This document shows, in pieces, positions 10,572 through 22,304 of a stretch of DNA of 64,000 nucleotides. Origin of the DNA: Bryum argenteum (taxonomy: Eukaryota > Streptophyta > Bryopsida > Bryales > Bryaceae); assembly GCA_037043015.1 (NCBI GenBank), contig CM073326.1, positions 11,602,345 to 11,666,344 of the forward strand, given 5' to 3'. Positions within the stretch are counted from its first letter, which is position 1. Every line of letters begins with the position of its first letter. The notes beneath the pieces were generated by a model. That model ran no database searches and was not told the DNA's origin. It saw only the letters and a program-made list of their open reading frames with translations. The position numbers and the translations under genes are program-made.

Positions 10572-13500
10572 CTACGCTGAAGGTGTAGTACCATTGAAGT
10601 GCAGGTCACACTCATCAGCCTCAAAGTCTATATACCTAACCACACTACTACTATAACGTAGACGTTTAGTGTCAGACAAGATGGGAGATGGAGCTTCAAC
10701 AAACTCTTTAGCAAGACGTTCAGCGTAGGAAGGAAGAGTGAACGTCGATGGGGGGCTATTGTAGAGATGAGCGTTGCGAGTTAATCGCTCTTTCAGACCT
10801 GCGATGCTAAAAGTACAAAGAAAGTCAGTACAATATATTTGTAAGAGCAGAATACGGATATTGAGAAAATAATAGACTAGATTACTACGCACCAATAAAC
10901 TTCCGTGGCTTCTTCACGGGCGGTTCGTCAGAGTCATAATCTGCAGGTGGGGCCGATTCTCCACTTTCTTCATCACCGGGCGGACCATTTTTGTATTCCG
11001 CTAAAACACCATCAAAGATTTCTTCGTCAGGTTCCATGGCGATGAGGTGTCGGTTTGAGCGCGCGCAAGCAGTTACAGATGCACCTAAAAAATCAGAAGC
11101 CCTCGTTAAAAATGCAAAATGTATAAACGATTTATAAAGTTGCGTTTATGGATACGTCACCTGTACTTGCGCTCCAGTCGAAGACTATACCTCCGTCGTC
11201 CGTGAGACAATCTACGAAACATTGAATGAAGGAGGGGTCCTTCTCTCGTGAGCCTCGCCATGGCGTACCGTCCGGACGAGTACGCAATGTGTCTTTGTTT
11301 GCAAAGTTAGAAAGGTGCTCTTCCTCATCCGGTATGATTGCCACACCCGCGTATGCGTGTGCCACTTGCCGAGTTTAGAACTTCGAAACATAATCTTTAC
11401 GAACATAAATTTTGATATGGAAGCAGTGAGTCTGCAAAACACAAGTACAAATACGTTAACATAGAAGCATAGAAGACAGTAATCTTAAATTGTGAGAATG
11501 GAAACTACAAAATGCTCCGTACCTCTTTTGGGTGCGGTACGATAGAGGCCATTGGGAGTGGATTATATCCCCACCAATCTCGAACAACACGAAAACCATA
11601 TGTATGGGATTCGGAATCAAGAGTACGCTCGATTCTAAAACATTTGGGATGCATCAGAAGAATCGCTCCAACGTCTGTCAAGTGGTATGCGGCAAAAATA
11701 AAAAGGCTCTCAAAGTAGTTTTTATCACGTCGGTTCCAGGAAGGAATTTCTGTTGGAGACACACCCGGTACAAGCAAGTTCTCGGGAGCGTCTGCAAAAA
11801 TGGGATCAATCCCTGGATGTTTGGGATCATACTCCATCGCCGAACACGGGTACTTACGGTCTTTTCCAATCTGAGATACAAGGCAATAATTAGATAGTGG
11901 CTTATAGATTTACGAGTACAAAACGTAATTAAGAAGATTATAAATGCCAAATGTATGAAGTAATACCTTCTTGATGTGCTCAATGATATCGAGGATTTGC
12001 GAATCCCATTTTGCAGTCTTCGACGATTGATGAACCAAATCTACAATGTTGCCCTTCTCGAGGTACATAGGTAGAGTGACTGTAATTTTCGACGACGAGC
12101 TGCTACCAATGTGATTGGGTTTCGGAAGAGGGCGTTTGGCGAATTTTGGCTGACTGAGACGGCGAGGCAACTGCGGAGAGTTGTGGTCAACGGTAAAGGA
12201 CACGGGAGGGGATCCCGCATTCGTAAGTCCACCTCCGGAAACCTGAGTCAGTCTTGCACCACGTCGAATGACATTGACTGTCGCACCATGTGAAGTTTGA
12301 GTAAGATCAGGTTCCTCGGGACCTTCCAGTTGGAGAGGAGCAATGTCTCCGGAATGTTGTTGAACATCTTCCACAGGGTCCGCACTAGCGTTGCGTCGCT
12401 TCTTCTTTGCTCGAGCTTTAGGCAGTGCAGCTGGGGACGGTGGTGGAGAACTTGAGACAGGTGCGGTTGGTAGAATCGAGAGGTCGTCGTCGTCGTCATC
12501 ATCGATTTCCATGGGTGCATCGTCAGCTCCAAGTGAACCGAGGTTTCGAACAAGTTCTTTCTCCTCCTTGTGCACGAAGTTAGCCTGACACTCAAGGAAC
12601 CAGCCTCCCGTCATCAACTGTGCGTTAGTAAATTGCCTTTGTTGGGATTTGGAGAAGACGCTCGAGGGATCGTTCGTGAGTGCAACGTCTTCCAACTCCA
12701 AAGGAATGGACCATGAAGCTAAAGCTCCCTTCGCAACAACTTCTTGCTTCAAGTACCTACAAACAGAAGAGCCAATTAGATCGACGGAATCAAATATGTG
12801 AAATAAAATTTGTTAGTAGATAATTAGCTAGAGGTTGGCATACCGGAATTACAATCGTTTGATGGTGACTTTGCCACTCGCAATCTTATAAATATCCGTG
12901 CCTTTGATAAATTTTGGGCTGGCATTTGGAGCAAGGTAGTTGTCGAATGCCTTCTCCTAGTATAGCAATCTCCACTTCTCGACATATGCGGGTGGCTTGA
13001 GGATGGCGTCCGACCACTGAATGTTGAGATTCTCTTTCTCCATAAGTTTCTCTAATTCACTTTCAAGAGATTTTTCCAACTGCACATACATAGATGACGT
13101 TGGAAAATGTATTACTCAGATGGCAATAGTAAGGTAAACACAGAATTAGTGACCAATTTACCTGTGCCCATAGAGAAGCACGATGGAGAAATGTCATCAA
13201 ACTTTTGTCCTTCATTGGACGGTCTTCTGGGAAGTGGACCAGTCGACGTACATCATTTGGAGAGTTCCACCATTGCAACCACTTTGCCTTGAAATCGAAG
13301 TGAACATTGGTAGTTGCTACCATGTGCAAGCGATCGATTGTCATATCCGGTTTGAGGTTTTTGCTGTAGTGTGCATAAATCTGCACACAAGACGGATTGG
13401 AATACAGAATTTATTATTGTAAAGCAATGATATATAGACAGAAAAGAAACTTCAAAAAAGGGTCATACACACCTCTTTAGGGAATACTCTTCCAAGATTG

Positions 13501-15322
13501 TAATTCGCCACTCCGACCATCTTGTCAAAGTTTTTGCCACGGATTGCCTTTATTTCAGCTTTAATGGCATTATCCATGGCACTCCATACTCCCGGCCCTG
13601 ATTGCTTATCTTTCGGGACAGTTGCATAATAAGCAGTCTCGGCATCGTCCGATGCTTTGACTAACCTCCTCTACAGAAGACAACCCAAAGATAAGAAGAT
13701 GTAAAAAATTAGACATTTGTACAAGAGACAAGCAAGTGTTTAGAAAACTTACCGAGTATAAGAACTTAACGAAAACGTCTAGGGTCACTGGGTACCAAGT
13801 TTCTTTCTTGGCCTTAGCATTCTTGCAGATTCTGTAGTCCTCTGGACTTATGAGATCTTTGAATCATGCAGTTTGAGCTTACCAAATTTCCTCATGCGTT
13901 GAAGTTTAGCACAAAGGCTGTCTTCAACATAGTCATGTTCAGTAGACCTACGGATCAAAATCAGGAATTAGAGAAGTTGAAGGGAGATAAAATATCGAAA
14001 AAATTCCAGTTTAAGAATATGAATTCCTCTTACCAGTTGATGTCATTCATGACGTCGAGGAGCAAACTGCTCTCCCCACGAGCATCGAGGATGATGCAAT
14101 CAACAGAAATATGCCACGAAGCATCAAACTTATGGTACCTTTCGATGTGCCGCATCCACGCCGTAACACGATGGTTACCTTCGTAAACATAAAAGTACTT
14201 GCCGACGAGATGATGGAGATCCGGATCCGAGCGCAACGTCTTGTCGAACTCGTCATTCGCCTCTCTCCAAAGCGTATCCGTAAACACATCATTTTCGGCA
14301 TCAACTACTTTTTCTCTCCCTTTTCTATCGAAGGGAGAAACGTACATGACCCGGTCGCCCTCCCGATAGCCTTTGTTGAACTCATTCTCCAATTTTCGGA
14401 CGTCTTGTTCCGATATTGGTCAAACCTTAGGATAGCAAACAAGGCGACACAATGGAATCATCATACGCGATTTCTTTACAGGTTTGATACGCAACCTGTT
14501 GATGACGGCGATTGAATCACTCTTATGAATCATTCGCATCTCGTTTGTGCTCCATTCTGGGTCTTTGTTTTCGAGATGCGGGGGCATATGAACAATCCCG
14601 ACCTTCACACCTCCCGGCAATGCAGGTTCCTCATCATCGGATAGAGAATCGTGTCCATCGTCAACATCAAAAGTTTGAGGGAGTTGGGCAGTTTCGGACG
14701 GACTTTGGGGGGAAACCGCATCGCGTGAGCCTCCTAGTATTTGTTGCTCAGGAACTACGTCGTCACCACCAACGATGTTTTCATTTCGGACGGTAAGAGG
14801 AGGTTGGACATCCTCTTCTTCCTCAAGTGGAGAAGCTGGGGATAATGTCATCTGGCAAGAAAAACAATCAAGTACAACAACGCACATACATAATAAGAAT
14901 ATGTCAAGAAGGAAATAAAAAATCAATGGAATGTTAAATTTGATATATGATAAAGTTAATTAATAAATAACATATATTGTGGATAATAATCTAGTCAAGC
15001 TTGCACTTTGCTGCGAGTCGAGGTGAACGGCGGGGAGTAAGTCTGGCCAATGCCATGGCTTCGAGACGACGTATTTTCCTTGTGCGTAATAGTTACGCAT
15101 GTATCTTGCTCGTGCAACCCGATCAATATCAACACTTAAAGTGTGACGGACAGAAGAAGCATGAGGGGGCGTTACTGGAACCGAGGACAAAGGTATTGCT
15201 AGACGCCGAGACTCAAATACTTTCAGGACATACGATCTAACTTCAGACAAGTCACTATCCGCGTCGGATTCTTCTCCCTCCACAACAGAAAACTTCTTCA
15301 AAACGTTGGCAGGATCCTGCAT
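10572..15322 (-). pseudogene. ParB-like domain plus beta-class N4/N6 DNA methylase-like protein, decayed multi-exon gene
   Basis: About eleven exons with GT-AG junctions can be followed from 15322 down to the stop near 10572. An acidic N-terminus leads into a ParB-like fold: IPLCRLVCYP (about 14460), PISEQDVRKLENEF, then YFYVYEGNHRVTAWM (about 14160-14190), where GNHR matches the ParB GxHR signature. Middle exons carry an unrecognised region and an acidic/Lys-rich segment (about 12290-12520). The exon at 11876-11520 has FADAPENLL in the place of methylase motif IV (DPPY-like), then a hydrophobic core. The next exons give REKDPSFIQ, GGIVFDWSASTG (motif I, DPFxGSG-like, split by an intron) and ACARSNRHLIAMEPDEEIF. 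Motif order IV then I is that of beta-class amino-methyltransferases. Stops at 14420-14422, 12957-12959 and 11375-11377 and a frameshift near 13866 show decay. The aromatic residue of motif IV is Glu here, so activity is doubtful even before decay. Confidence 0.6.
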
Positions 15323-15529
15323 TCCCACGTACCGAAACTTAGGAAAGAAAATATCACCAAAGGAATTAAATTAGCCGTTACATGGAAAACAACTAAATTG
15401 ATTATAATCATCCGTTTAGTCTAGGGTACGAAATAAAAAAATAAATAACAACGTACTCCACTCTACATCTTAGGGAACAACCGAAAACGGGAGGAAACAA
15501 AACAACACAAGATAGGGTCCCTATGGCCA
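15323..15529. other. Upstream flank of the ParB-methylase gene
   Basis: About 200 AT-rich non-coding bases. ATAGGGTCCCTAT at about 15511-15523 mirrors ATAGGGACCCTAT at 10027 on the other side of the gene. Confidence 0.4.
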
Positions 15530-17765
15530 AAAAAACAATTCCCGAGGGGTCCAGCTCTCACACCTCTCATTCATCCATGACAAGCAAGCACATCACCATG
15601 ACCATGACAAAGACGGGACCAACATGACGACGAAGAGCACCACGGGGGTCATCCCTCTCAATGACGAGATCATTTGCTCACCACGACCATGACGAGAACG
15701 GGACCAGCATCATGAGGAGAGCCACAAGGAGCACCACGAGCACCAGGACGACATTGAACGGAGTGTTGGGGAAAAAAAAATCTTGAATCGCATCCTCAGG
15801 GGTCAGCCTTGCGTCCACGCAAGGCTGAGCCCCTTCCCAGGATTCATGCCAAAAAAAAAAATTTCCCGAGGGGTCCAGCTCTCACACCTCTCAGTCATTC
15901 CTGACAAAGCAACCAATTCACCACGACCATGACGAGAACGGGACCAGCATCACGAGGAGAGCCACGAGGAGTACCACAAGGAGCACCACGAGCACCAGGA
16001 CGACATTGAACGGGGTGTTGGGGAAAAAAAATCTTGAATCGCATCCTCAGGGGTCAGCCTTGCGTCCACGCAAGGCTGAGCCCCTTACCAGGATTCATGC
16101 CTAAAAAAACAAATTTTCCGAGAGGTCCAGCTCTCACACCACTCAATCATTCCTGACAAATCAACTAATTCACCACGACCATGACGAGAACGAGACCAGG
16201 ATGACGAAGAGGAGCACCACGGGGGGTCATGCCTCTCAATGACGAGATCATCTGCTCACCACGACCATGACGAGAACTGGACCGCATGACACCACGACCA
16301 TGACGAGAACGAGACCAGCATCACGAGGAGAGCCACGAGGAGCACTACGAGGAGCACCACGAGCACCAGGACGACATTGAACGGGGTGTTGGGGAAAAAA
16401 AAAAACTTGAATCGCATCCTCAGGGGTCAGCGTTGCGTCCACGCAAGGCTGAGCCCCTTCTCAGGATTCATGCCAAAAAAAATAATTTCCCGAGGGGTCC
16501 AGCTCTCACACCTCTCAGTCATTCCTGACAAATCAACCAATTCACCACGACCATGACGAGAACGGGACCAACATGACGAAGAGGAGCACCACGGGGGGTC
16601 ATGCCTCTCAATGACGAGATCATCTGCAAACCACGACCATGACGAAAACGGGACCAGCATGACACCACAACCATGACGAGAACGGGACCTGCATGACACC
16701 ACGACCCAGCTGCTCACCACGACCATGACGAGAACAAGACCAGCATCGCGAGGAGAGCCACGAGGAGCACCACGAGGAGCACCACGAGCACCAGGACGAC
16801 ATTGAACGGGGTGTTGGGAAAAAAAAAAACTTGAATCGCATCCTCAGGGGTCAGCCTTGCGTCCACGCAAGGCTGAGCCCCTTCCCAGGATTCATGCCAA
16901 AAAAAATAATTTCCCGAGGGGTCCAGCTCTCACACCTCTCAGTCATTCCTGACAAAGCAACCAATTCACCACGACCATGACGAGAACGGGACCAACATGA
17001 CGAAGAGGAGCACCACGGGGGGTCATGCCTCTCAATGACGAGATCATCTGCTCACCACGACCATGACGAGAACGGGACCAGCATGACACCACGACCATGA
17101 CGAGATCGGGACCAGCATGACACCACGACCCAGCTGCTCACCACGACCATGACGAGAACGGGACCAACATCACGAGGAGAGCCACGAGGAGCACCACGAG
17201 GAGCACCACGAGCACCAGAACGACATTGAACGGGGTGTTGGGAAAAAAACAAATCTTGAATCGCATCAATGACGAAAGCATCTGCTCACCACGACCATGA
17301 CGAGAACGGGACCAGCATGACACTACGACCATGACGAGAAGAGAACGGGACCAGCATGACACCACGACCATGACGAGAACGAGACCAGCATCACGAGGAG
17401 AGCCACGAGGAGCACTATGAGGAGCACCACGAGCACCAGGACGACATTGAACGGGGTGTTGGGGAAAAAAAAATCTTGAATCACATCCTCAGGGGTCAGC
17501 CTTGCGTCCACGCAAGGCTGAGCCCCTTCCCAGGATTCATGCCAAAAAAAATAATTTCCCGAGGGGTCCAGCTCTCACACCACTCAGTCATTCCTGACAA
17601 ATCAACCAATTCACCACGACCATGACAAGAACGGGACCAGCATGACGAAGAGGAGCACCACGGGGGGTCATGCCTCTCAATGACGAGATCATCTGCTCAC
17701 CACGACCATGACGAGAACGATACCAACATCACGAGGAGAGCCACGAGGAGCACCACGATGAGCAC
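15530..17765. repeat. Higher-order satellite array with a hairpin in each unit
   Basis: Units contain, in order, CCGAGGGGTCCAGCTCTCACACC, a variable number of roughly 30-bp CCACGACCATGACGAGAACGG subrepeats, a GAGGAGCACCACGAG run, GAACGGGGTGTTGGG, a poly-A run and GGGGTCAGCCTTGCG-TCCA-CGCAAGGCTGAGCCCC. The last is a 15-bp stem with a 4-base loop and one bulge (first copy 15799-15832). The GTGTTGGG landmark recurs at intervals of about 220 to 430 bp, and length variation comes from the inner subrepeats. Long open frames across the array are by-products of the repeat. No gene is supported. Confidence 0.85.
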
Positions 17766-17943
17766 CAAGTCGAGAATATTTAGGGTTTAGCACCACGACA
17801 AGACGAGCGGTAGAACTGACTCCCCCTGGCGAGCCTTGACCTCATCATCGTCAGCAGTTTCGGTTCTGCTGGTGGACGGCAAAACATCGAAATGCCGCTA
17901 ACCCTAAAATACGTAAACCTGATAGCATGAATCCCTGGAGTGC
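17766..17943. other. Short spacer, no gene seen
   Basis: Non-coding sequence between the satellite and the 27-bp repeat ORF. Two AACCCTAA-like words (17781, 17900) are present but do not form an array. Confidence 0.4.
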
Positions 17944-18556
17944 CTAAGGCAGCCTAAGCTTCTGTGGATTGAGACTGACCTTCAAGATCCCCGACGAGAA
18001 GGGCTCCAAGTCGGCCCGAGTCTTCACTGCTTTTCCTCTTCCATGGGGGTAGAATATGTGAAAATCGGCAAACATACTTGTATCTGATGATTCCGTACTC
18101 ACATTGCGTGAATTCAGGTCGTTGTTGTTTCCACCTTGGAGTGCTCGCACTTCTATGTTTCCAGCTTCGAGGTTGAGCCCGTCCTCCCCACCTTCGAGGT
18201 TGAGCCCGTCCTCCCCACCTTCGAGGTTGAGCCCCTCCTCCCCACCTTCGAGGTTGAGCCCGTCCTCCCCTGCTTCGAGCTTGAGCCCGTCCTCCAGGAT
18301 GACTATCTTCGCCATAGCTCCTTCTTCTGATCTTGCGGTACTTCCCTACAAATTTGAACAGACAAGAATGAATTGCACATACGTTGTGTGCGTCGGAGGC
18401 GCCTACCAGACTATCTCCACCAACTGCAACGAATATGTCCAGTATAATCCAAATCATGTCAGAAATCGGCATCTCTTCTGTCATCTGACTTCTTCCGAAA
18501 AATAGCAATTCCTCTCTGGTGGCGAAGCAGTAGCGCCGATTTTGTCCTACGCCCAA
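17944..18556 (-). CDS. Hypothetical protein with 9-residue GEDGLNLEG repeats
   Basis: A minus-strand frame from about 18315 begins MAKIVILEDGLKLEAG and contains five tandem copies of the nonapeptide GEDGLNLEG, encoded by a 27-bp DNA repeat at 18160-18300. A Ser/Asn-rich stretch and a basic tail ending at 17944 follow. An upstream open stretch (18556 to about 18340) could be a first exon joined by an intron with a donor near 18400 and a TTGTAG acceptor. I do not recognise the family. The period being a multiple of three and the repeat keeping one frame favour coding, but it may be an expanded minisatellite in an old TE. Confidence 0.3.
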
Positions 18557-19402
18557 AATTGGGTTTCAAGCTCAGCCTACTTTGAAATCCTATGTTTGAA
18601 CTCTATCAGAAGCAGCGCCGGCCTAAACTTCGCTTACATCTCCCTCACAACTCCCGCGTCGAGGACTGCCCGAATACAGCGGGGTCAACAGCACGAAGAC
18701 GAATGGCGATGGGGGTCTGTCAGCAGCACGATGAGACACTGCAAGTTGACGACGGGCGATGGGGGTGAGCTGATCAATGACGAATATGGCTTCCGCCAGC
18801 TTACCGGCCCCGCAGAAGAAGACACACCTCCGACACCGCAGACCAGCGATCGTAGACTGCCCCTTCCAGTATCGTTGAGTGCCCCTTCCCGATCGAGACT
18901 GCCCGTTCTCTTGCGTAGACTGCCCGTTCCCGATCGTAGACTGCCCCTTCCCGTTCCTAGACTGCTCGTTTCCGATCGTAGACTGCCCGTTCCCAATTGT
19001 AGACTAAACGTTCCCGATCGTAGACTGCCCGTTCCCGATCTTAGACTGCCCGTTCCCGATTGTAGATTGCCCGTTCCCGAAGGCTGCCCGCGAATCTATT
19101 TACTTAAATACTCGTTAATTCTAATTGCCATCCTTACTTTTTGGCTGTACTTATTGACAATTCCTAAAGGTAAGAAGACACATACAATAATTAAGAATAG
19201 TTATTTGTGGTTACACATATTGCACGTATGTTTGAGATTGTATTTTCAATCTCCAATATCATCTTACTTGGTCCAAAATATCAAAAATGGGGTTCACTAC
19301 ATTGTTTATCTATTACTCTATCAATTCTTGGATATTCATATATCGCTCACTTTACTATTTCTACTGCGGTATAATATCGGGACAACAAAAACGCAGGTTT
19401 AA
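18542..19402 (+). repeat. 21-bp minisatellite, possible repeat protein
   Basis: From about 18845 to 19085 a 21-bp unit, GATCGTAGACTGCCCGTTCCC, is repeated imperfectly about ten times. It translates as the heptapeptide RRLPVPD in a 286-codon plus-strand frame. Flanking translated sequence has no recognisable domain, and the frame ends in AT-rich DNA that looks non-coding. I treat it as a minisatellite that happens to be open. It overlaps the 5' end of the neighbouring minus-strand frame. Confidence 0.4.
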
Positions 19403-20656
19403 AGTACGGAAGAGAATGCTAGTATATGTCCGGCCTCATTCATTACACTCATAAAATATGTCATATCATCCTTCTGCTCATCGCCAACACTTATATCTTC
19501 GACTCCGTCATCTTTGTACGCTCGGCATGCATCACCCTAAGTTCAAACAAATACAATCATTAAAACAAAGCAACAAACTTTCACTGACTAATAACTTAAG
19601 TCTAGCGTACCTGACTCTTTGAATCTACAGCAACGCTTTCGCCTGCCTCTTTGCTTCCCACATCGGCTGGCACATTGCTCCCAACATCGCCTCCTACATC
19701 GCATCCAACATCGCCTACAATATCGCCTCCAACATCGTCTCCAATGTAATAACTTAGCGAATCACTTGACGTCGAACTTTGCCTGCCATTCTCCTGCTCT
19801 TCGCCGAAGCTCCTCCAATCATCTTCTTCAGTACATTTTTCACTCTCTGTAATCTCTACGACAGTGTCGAGATTGATAGACCGCATCTTTACATTACGCC
19901 TAAAGTCTGACCCGCCAACTTCATCGTCTCCGTCAAATCCAACACGTCCATGCTCGTCTCCACTTCACCGCGACGCTCCAGTCTTTCGCATAGCGCTTCG
20001 CTTCCGCGCCTTGGTATTACTAAAACGTGTACCACCTCTCCTCTTCTTCCTCTTAGGCATACTCTCACTGGGTTTCGCCAAGCCCATGCCTACTGCATCC
20101 ATGCTCTCAAACTCGCATAAGGACACCAAACAATGAAAAGAGCGATATAGTGGGCATCTTCCATCTTATACACTTGTCTCTCCTCTCCTTCATTAATTGT
20201 CACAACCTGGATGACGGCGCACTGAGTGCCAAATATGATAGTATCTGACAGTGTAAGCTAATCTATTTTTCAAATTTAAATACGCTTCACCTGACATTGA
20301 CGGCCGCCGTCACCTACCCATTATTTACTAATCTAACTACAATTACTCTGACACGGATAGTAGCCTCCACTTTTCCTAAATTCACTATGTCTAACACATG
20401 CAAATTAATGATACCGTCTAAACCCGTAGTTTAACTTATACATTTTTACAACAGTATTATTCCTAATACTAAATAGAATGATCGCGAGAGCATTTGCTAT
20501 ACCCGTCACTTACTAAGTAATAATGTAGCCGACCTATTACACTAAATACGAACTCCTACTCTCCCCACTAATCCATTATAAACTCTTTTAAGTCATCTGT
20601 TTTAGTTTCTCTCACCTTCACATCACACGCCCCCTGTCGCTTGGAAAGCGAGCACA
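19403..20656. other. Region upstream of the Mutator-like gene, with 12-bp repeats
   Basis: The only structure seen is a short array at about 19675-19745 (units like ACATCGCCTCCA). On the minus strand it gives repeated VGGD/VGSN tetrapeptides inside a 94-codon frame (19886 to 19602). No domain is recognisable. 20140-20656 is probably the 5' flank of the transposase gene starting at 20657; no TIR could be located by eye. Confidence 0.35.
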
Positions 20657-20677
20657 ATGGTTTCCTCCGCTTCCCAT
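20657..20677 (+). pseudogene. Mutator-like transposase, first seven codons
   Basis: ATG at 20657 opens MVSSASH and is cut after 21 bases by the CACTA element. The CAT codon at 20675-20677 is also the 3-bp target-site duplication, repeated at 34784-34786. The frame resumes as LPVLNVIEISSCF, so the real start codon of the gene lies 14 kb upstream of the rest of its first exon. Confidence 0.75.
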
Positions 20678-20693
20678 CACTAGAGGAAAACAG

Positions 20694-22200
20694 TGATTTG
20701 TCCCGCGTTATTTCGCGTCAAAAGTGACGTTTACCTAGACTAGTCAAAATTAGTGTGGGTAACTTGACCAAAGTGACTTTCTGCATGTTAATCGGTTTAA
20801 CATACTTCCGTCACTATTGACGTTGGTTTAACAGCGAGTGTCATAGTGACACTAATGGATTTTGGAGGAACGGAACCGCGTTAAAACGAACAGAACCACG
20901 TCAACGTTGACATGTACGCCCCCGGGGGGGGTAACTTTAGCACTTCATTTTTTACCTTCTAGTAATTTTTAAATGATTAAATATATTCATGATCCACGTC
21001 AGCACATTTCTTTTAACATTGATAACGTTTAAAGTGACATGGGCGGCGTTCGATGTGTTACTTTTGACATATTCATAAATCCTACGTGGAATGCCTCAGC
21101 GATGTGGAAGGCTTATGTGGAGGATAGGGGTGACTAGGACAAGTTGGTGTTTGTCCGACGTGGATGTCAATAGTGACGTTGCCGTTTATTTTGACGCACA
21201 ATTGTGTCAACATGTGTTTAAGAAAACGTAATGACATAGCTGACGTGTCAAGTGCATTTATGATAGGGTGACGTGGCAGTTCGGGTTTGACTTGGTCAAT
21301 GATCCTAGAGAGTGTCAATGTTGACGTGAATGTCAAAATTAACACATATTATTTTTAATTGTGCTTTAGGGTTAGGGTTTGACCTACGGCGGCTAGGATT
21401 TGACCTGTGTCAAAATTGACGTACGTGTCTAAAAAGACATAGGATGTGTTAAACACTGATCCTAAAGATGTCATCATGCATGCGTTTCTATTGACGCATG
21501 GTTAACGCCAGCGAGTCATTACTGACGTCGTGTTACTTGTATAACGTGAACGTGTCAGTAGTGACCATTTTTAACGTCATCGTGTCACTAGTGACGTTGT
21601 TGAAGCATAAAGTCGTGAATGCGTCACTGTTGACATTCGTTGAACGTGAACGCGTTAATAATGACGTAGTCATAACGTCATTCAATCCTTATTGACGATC
21701 TATGAACGTGCTCACGTCACCATTGACATTTTTGAAACATGAAGTTTTAATCGCGTCAGTATTAACACTAGTTTAATGTGAACGTGTCACTACTGACGTA
21801 GGTTTTAAACCAAAGCGTCCTTGTTGACGCCGCAACTTCGTGAACGCGTGTCAATTGACGTTTGTATAAACGTAAAGTCTTGAGTCTTTACCGGCGTAGA
21901 TTTAACGTGGATTTGTGAACGCATCACTATTGACATAGACTAAACGTTAATCTGTCCGTGCTGACAATGTTTAAACGTAATCCCGTCAATATTGACATAA
22001 TTTAAGCGTTTTGAACACACAACAATCGTTGGTTTAACGTCACAGCGTCAATATTGACGTTTAGTAAACAAAAATTGCATTTAACGATTGTCTCACATAA
22101 CATAAAAAACACATTAGGTACGTGTTAAACTGCGTTAAGATGAACATCATGTGTTCCGAGGAACGTATTCGAAAGCACTACTATTGAGATCATTGTTCAC
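20694..22200. repeat. Left subterminal repeat region of the CACTA element
   Basis: No gene. Short paired motifs such as GTCACTATTGACG, GTCAGTAGTGAC and GTCAATATTGACGT recur every 20-60 bases on both strands, often as GTCA-N(4-5)-TGAC inverted pairs. In En/Spm elements, arrays of short repeats in this position bind the TnpA protein; that role here is inferred from position. Confidence 0.75.
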
Positions 22201-22304
22201 TATCTGATGAATCGCCAAGGAGGTGGTCTGATTCCTCCTCGTCAACGTCCGCTGCTACTAGCTCTTCTACGTGCATGTCTACGAGGGACCCTTGTAGTAT
22301 AAAG

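Noticed and set aside
15530..17765. CRISPR-like array of repeats with hairpins
   Set aside because: Units vary from about 220 to 430 bp, consist of nested subrepeats without unique spacers, and lie in intron-bearing eukaryotic DNA with no cas genes.
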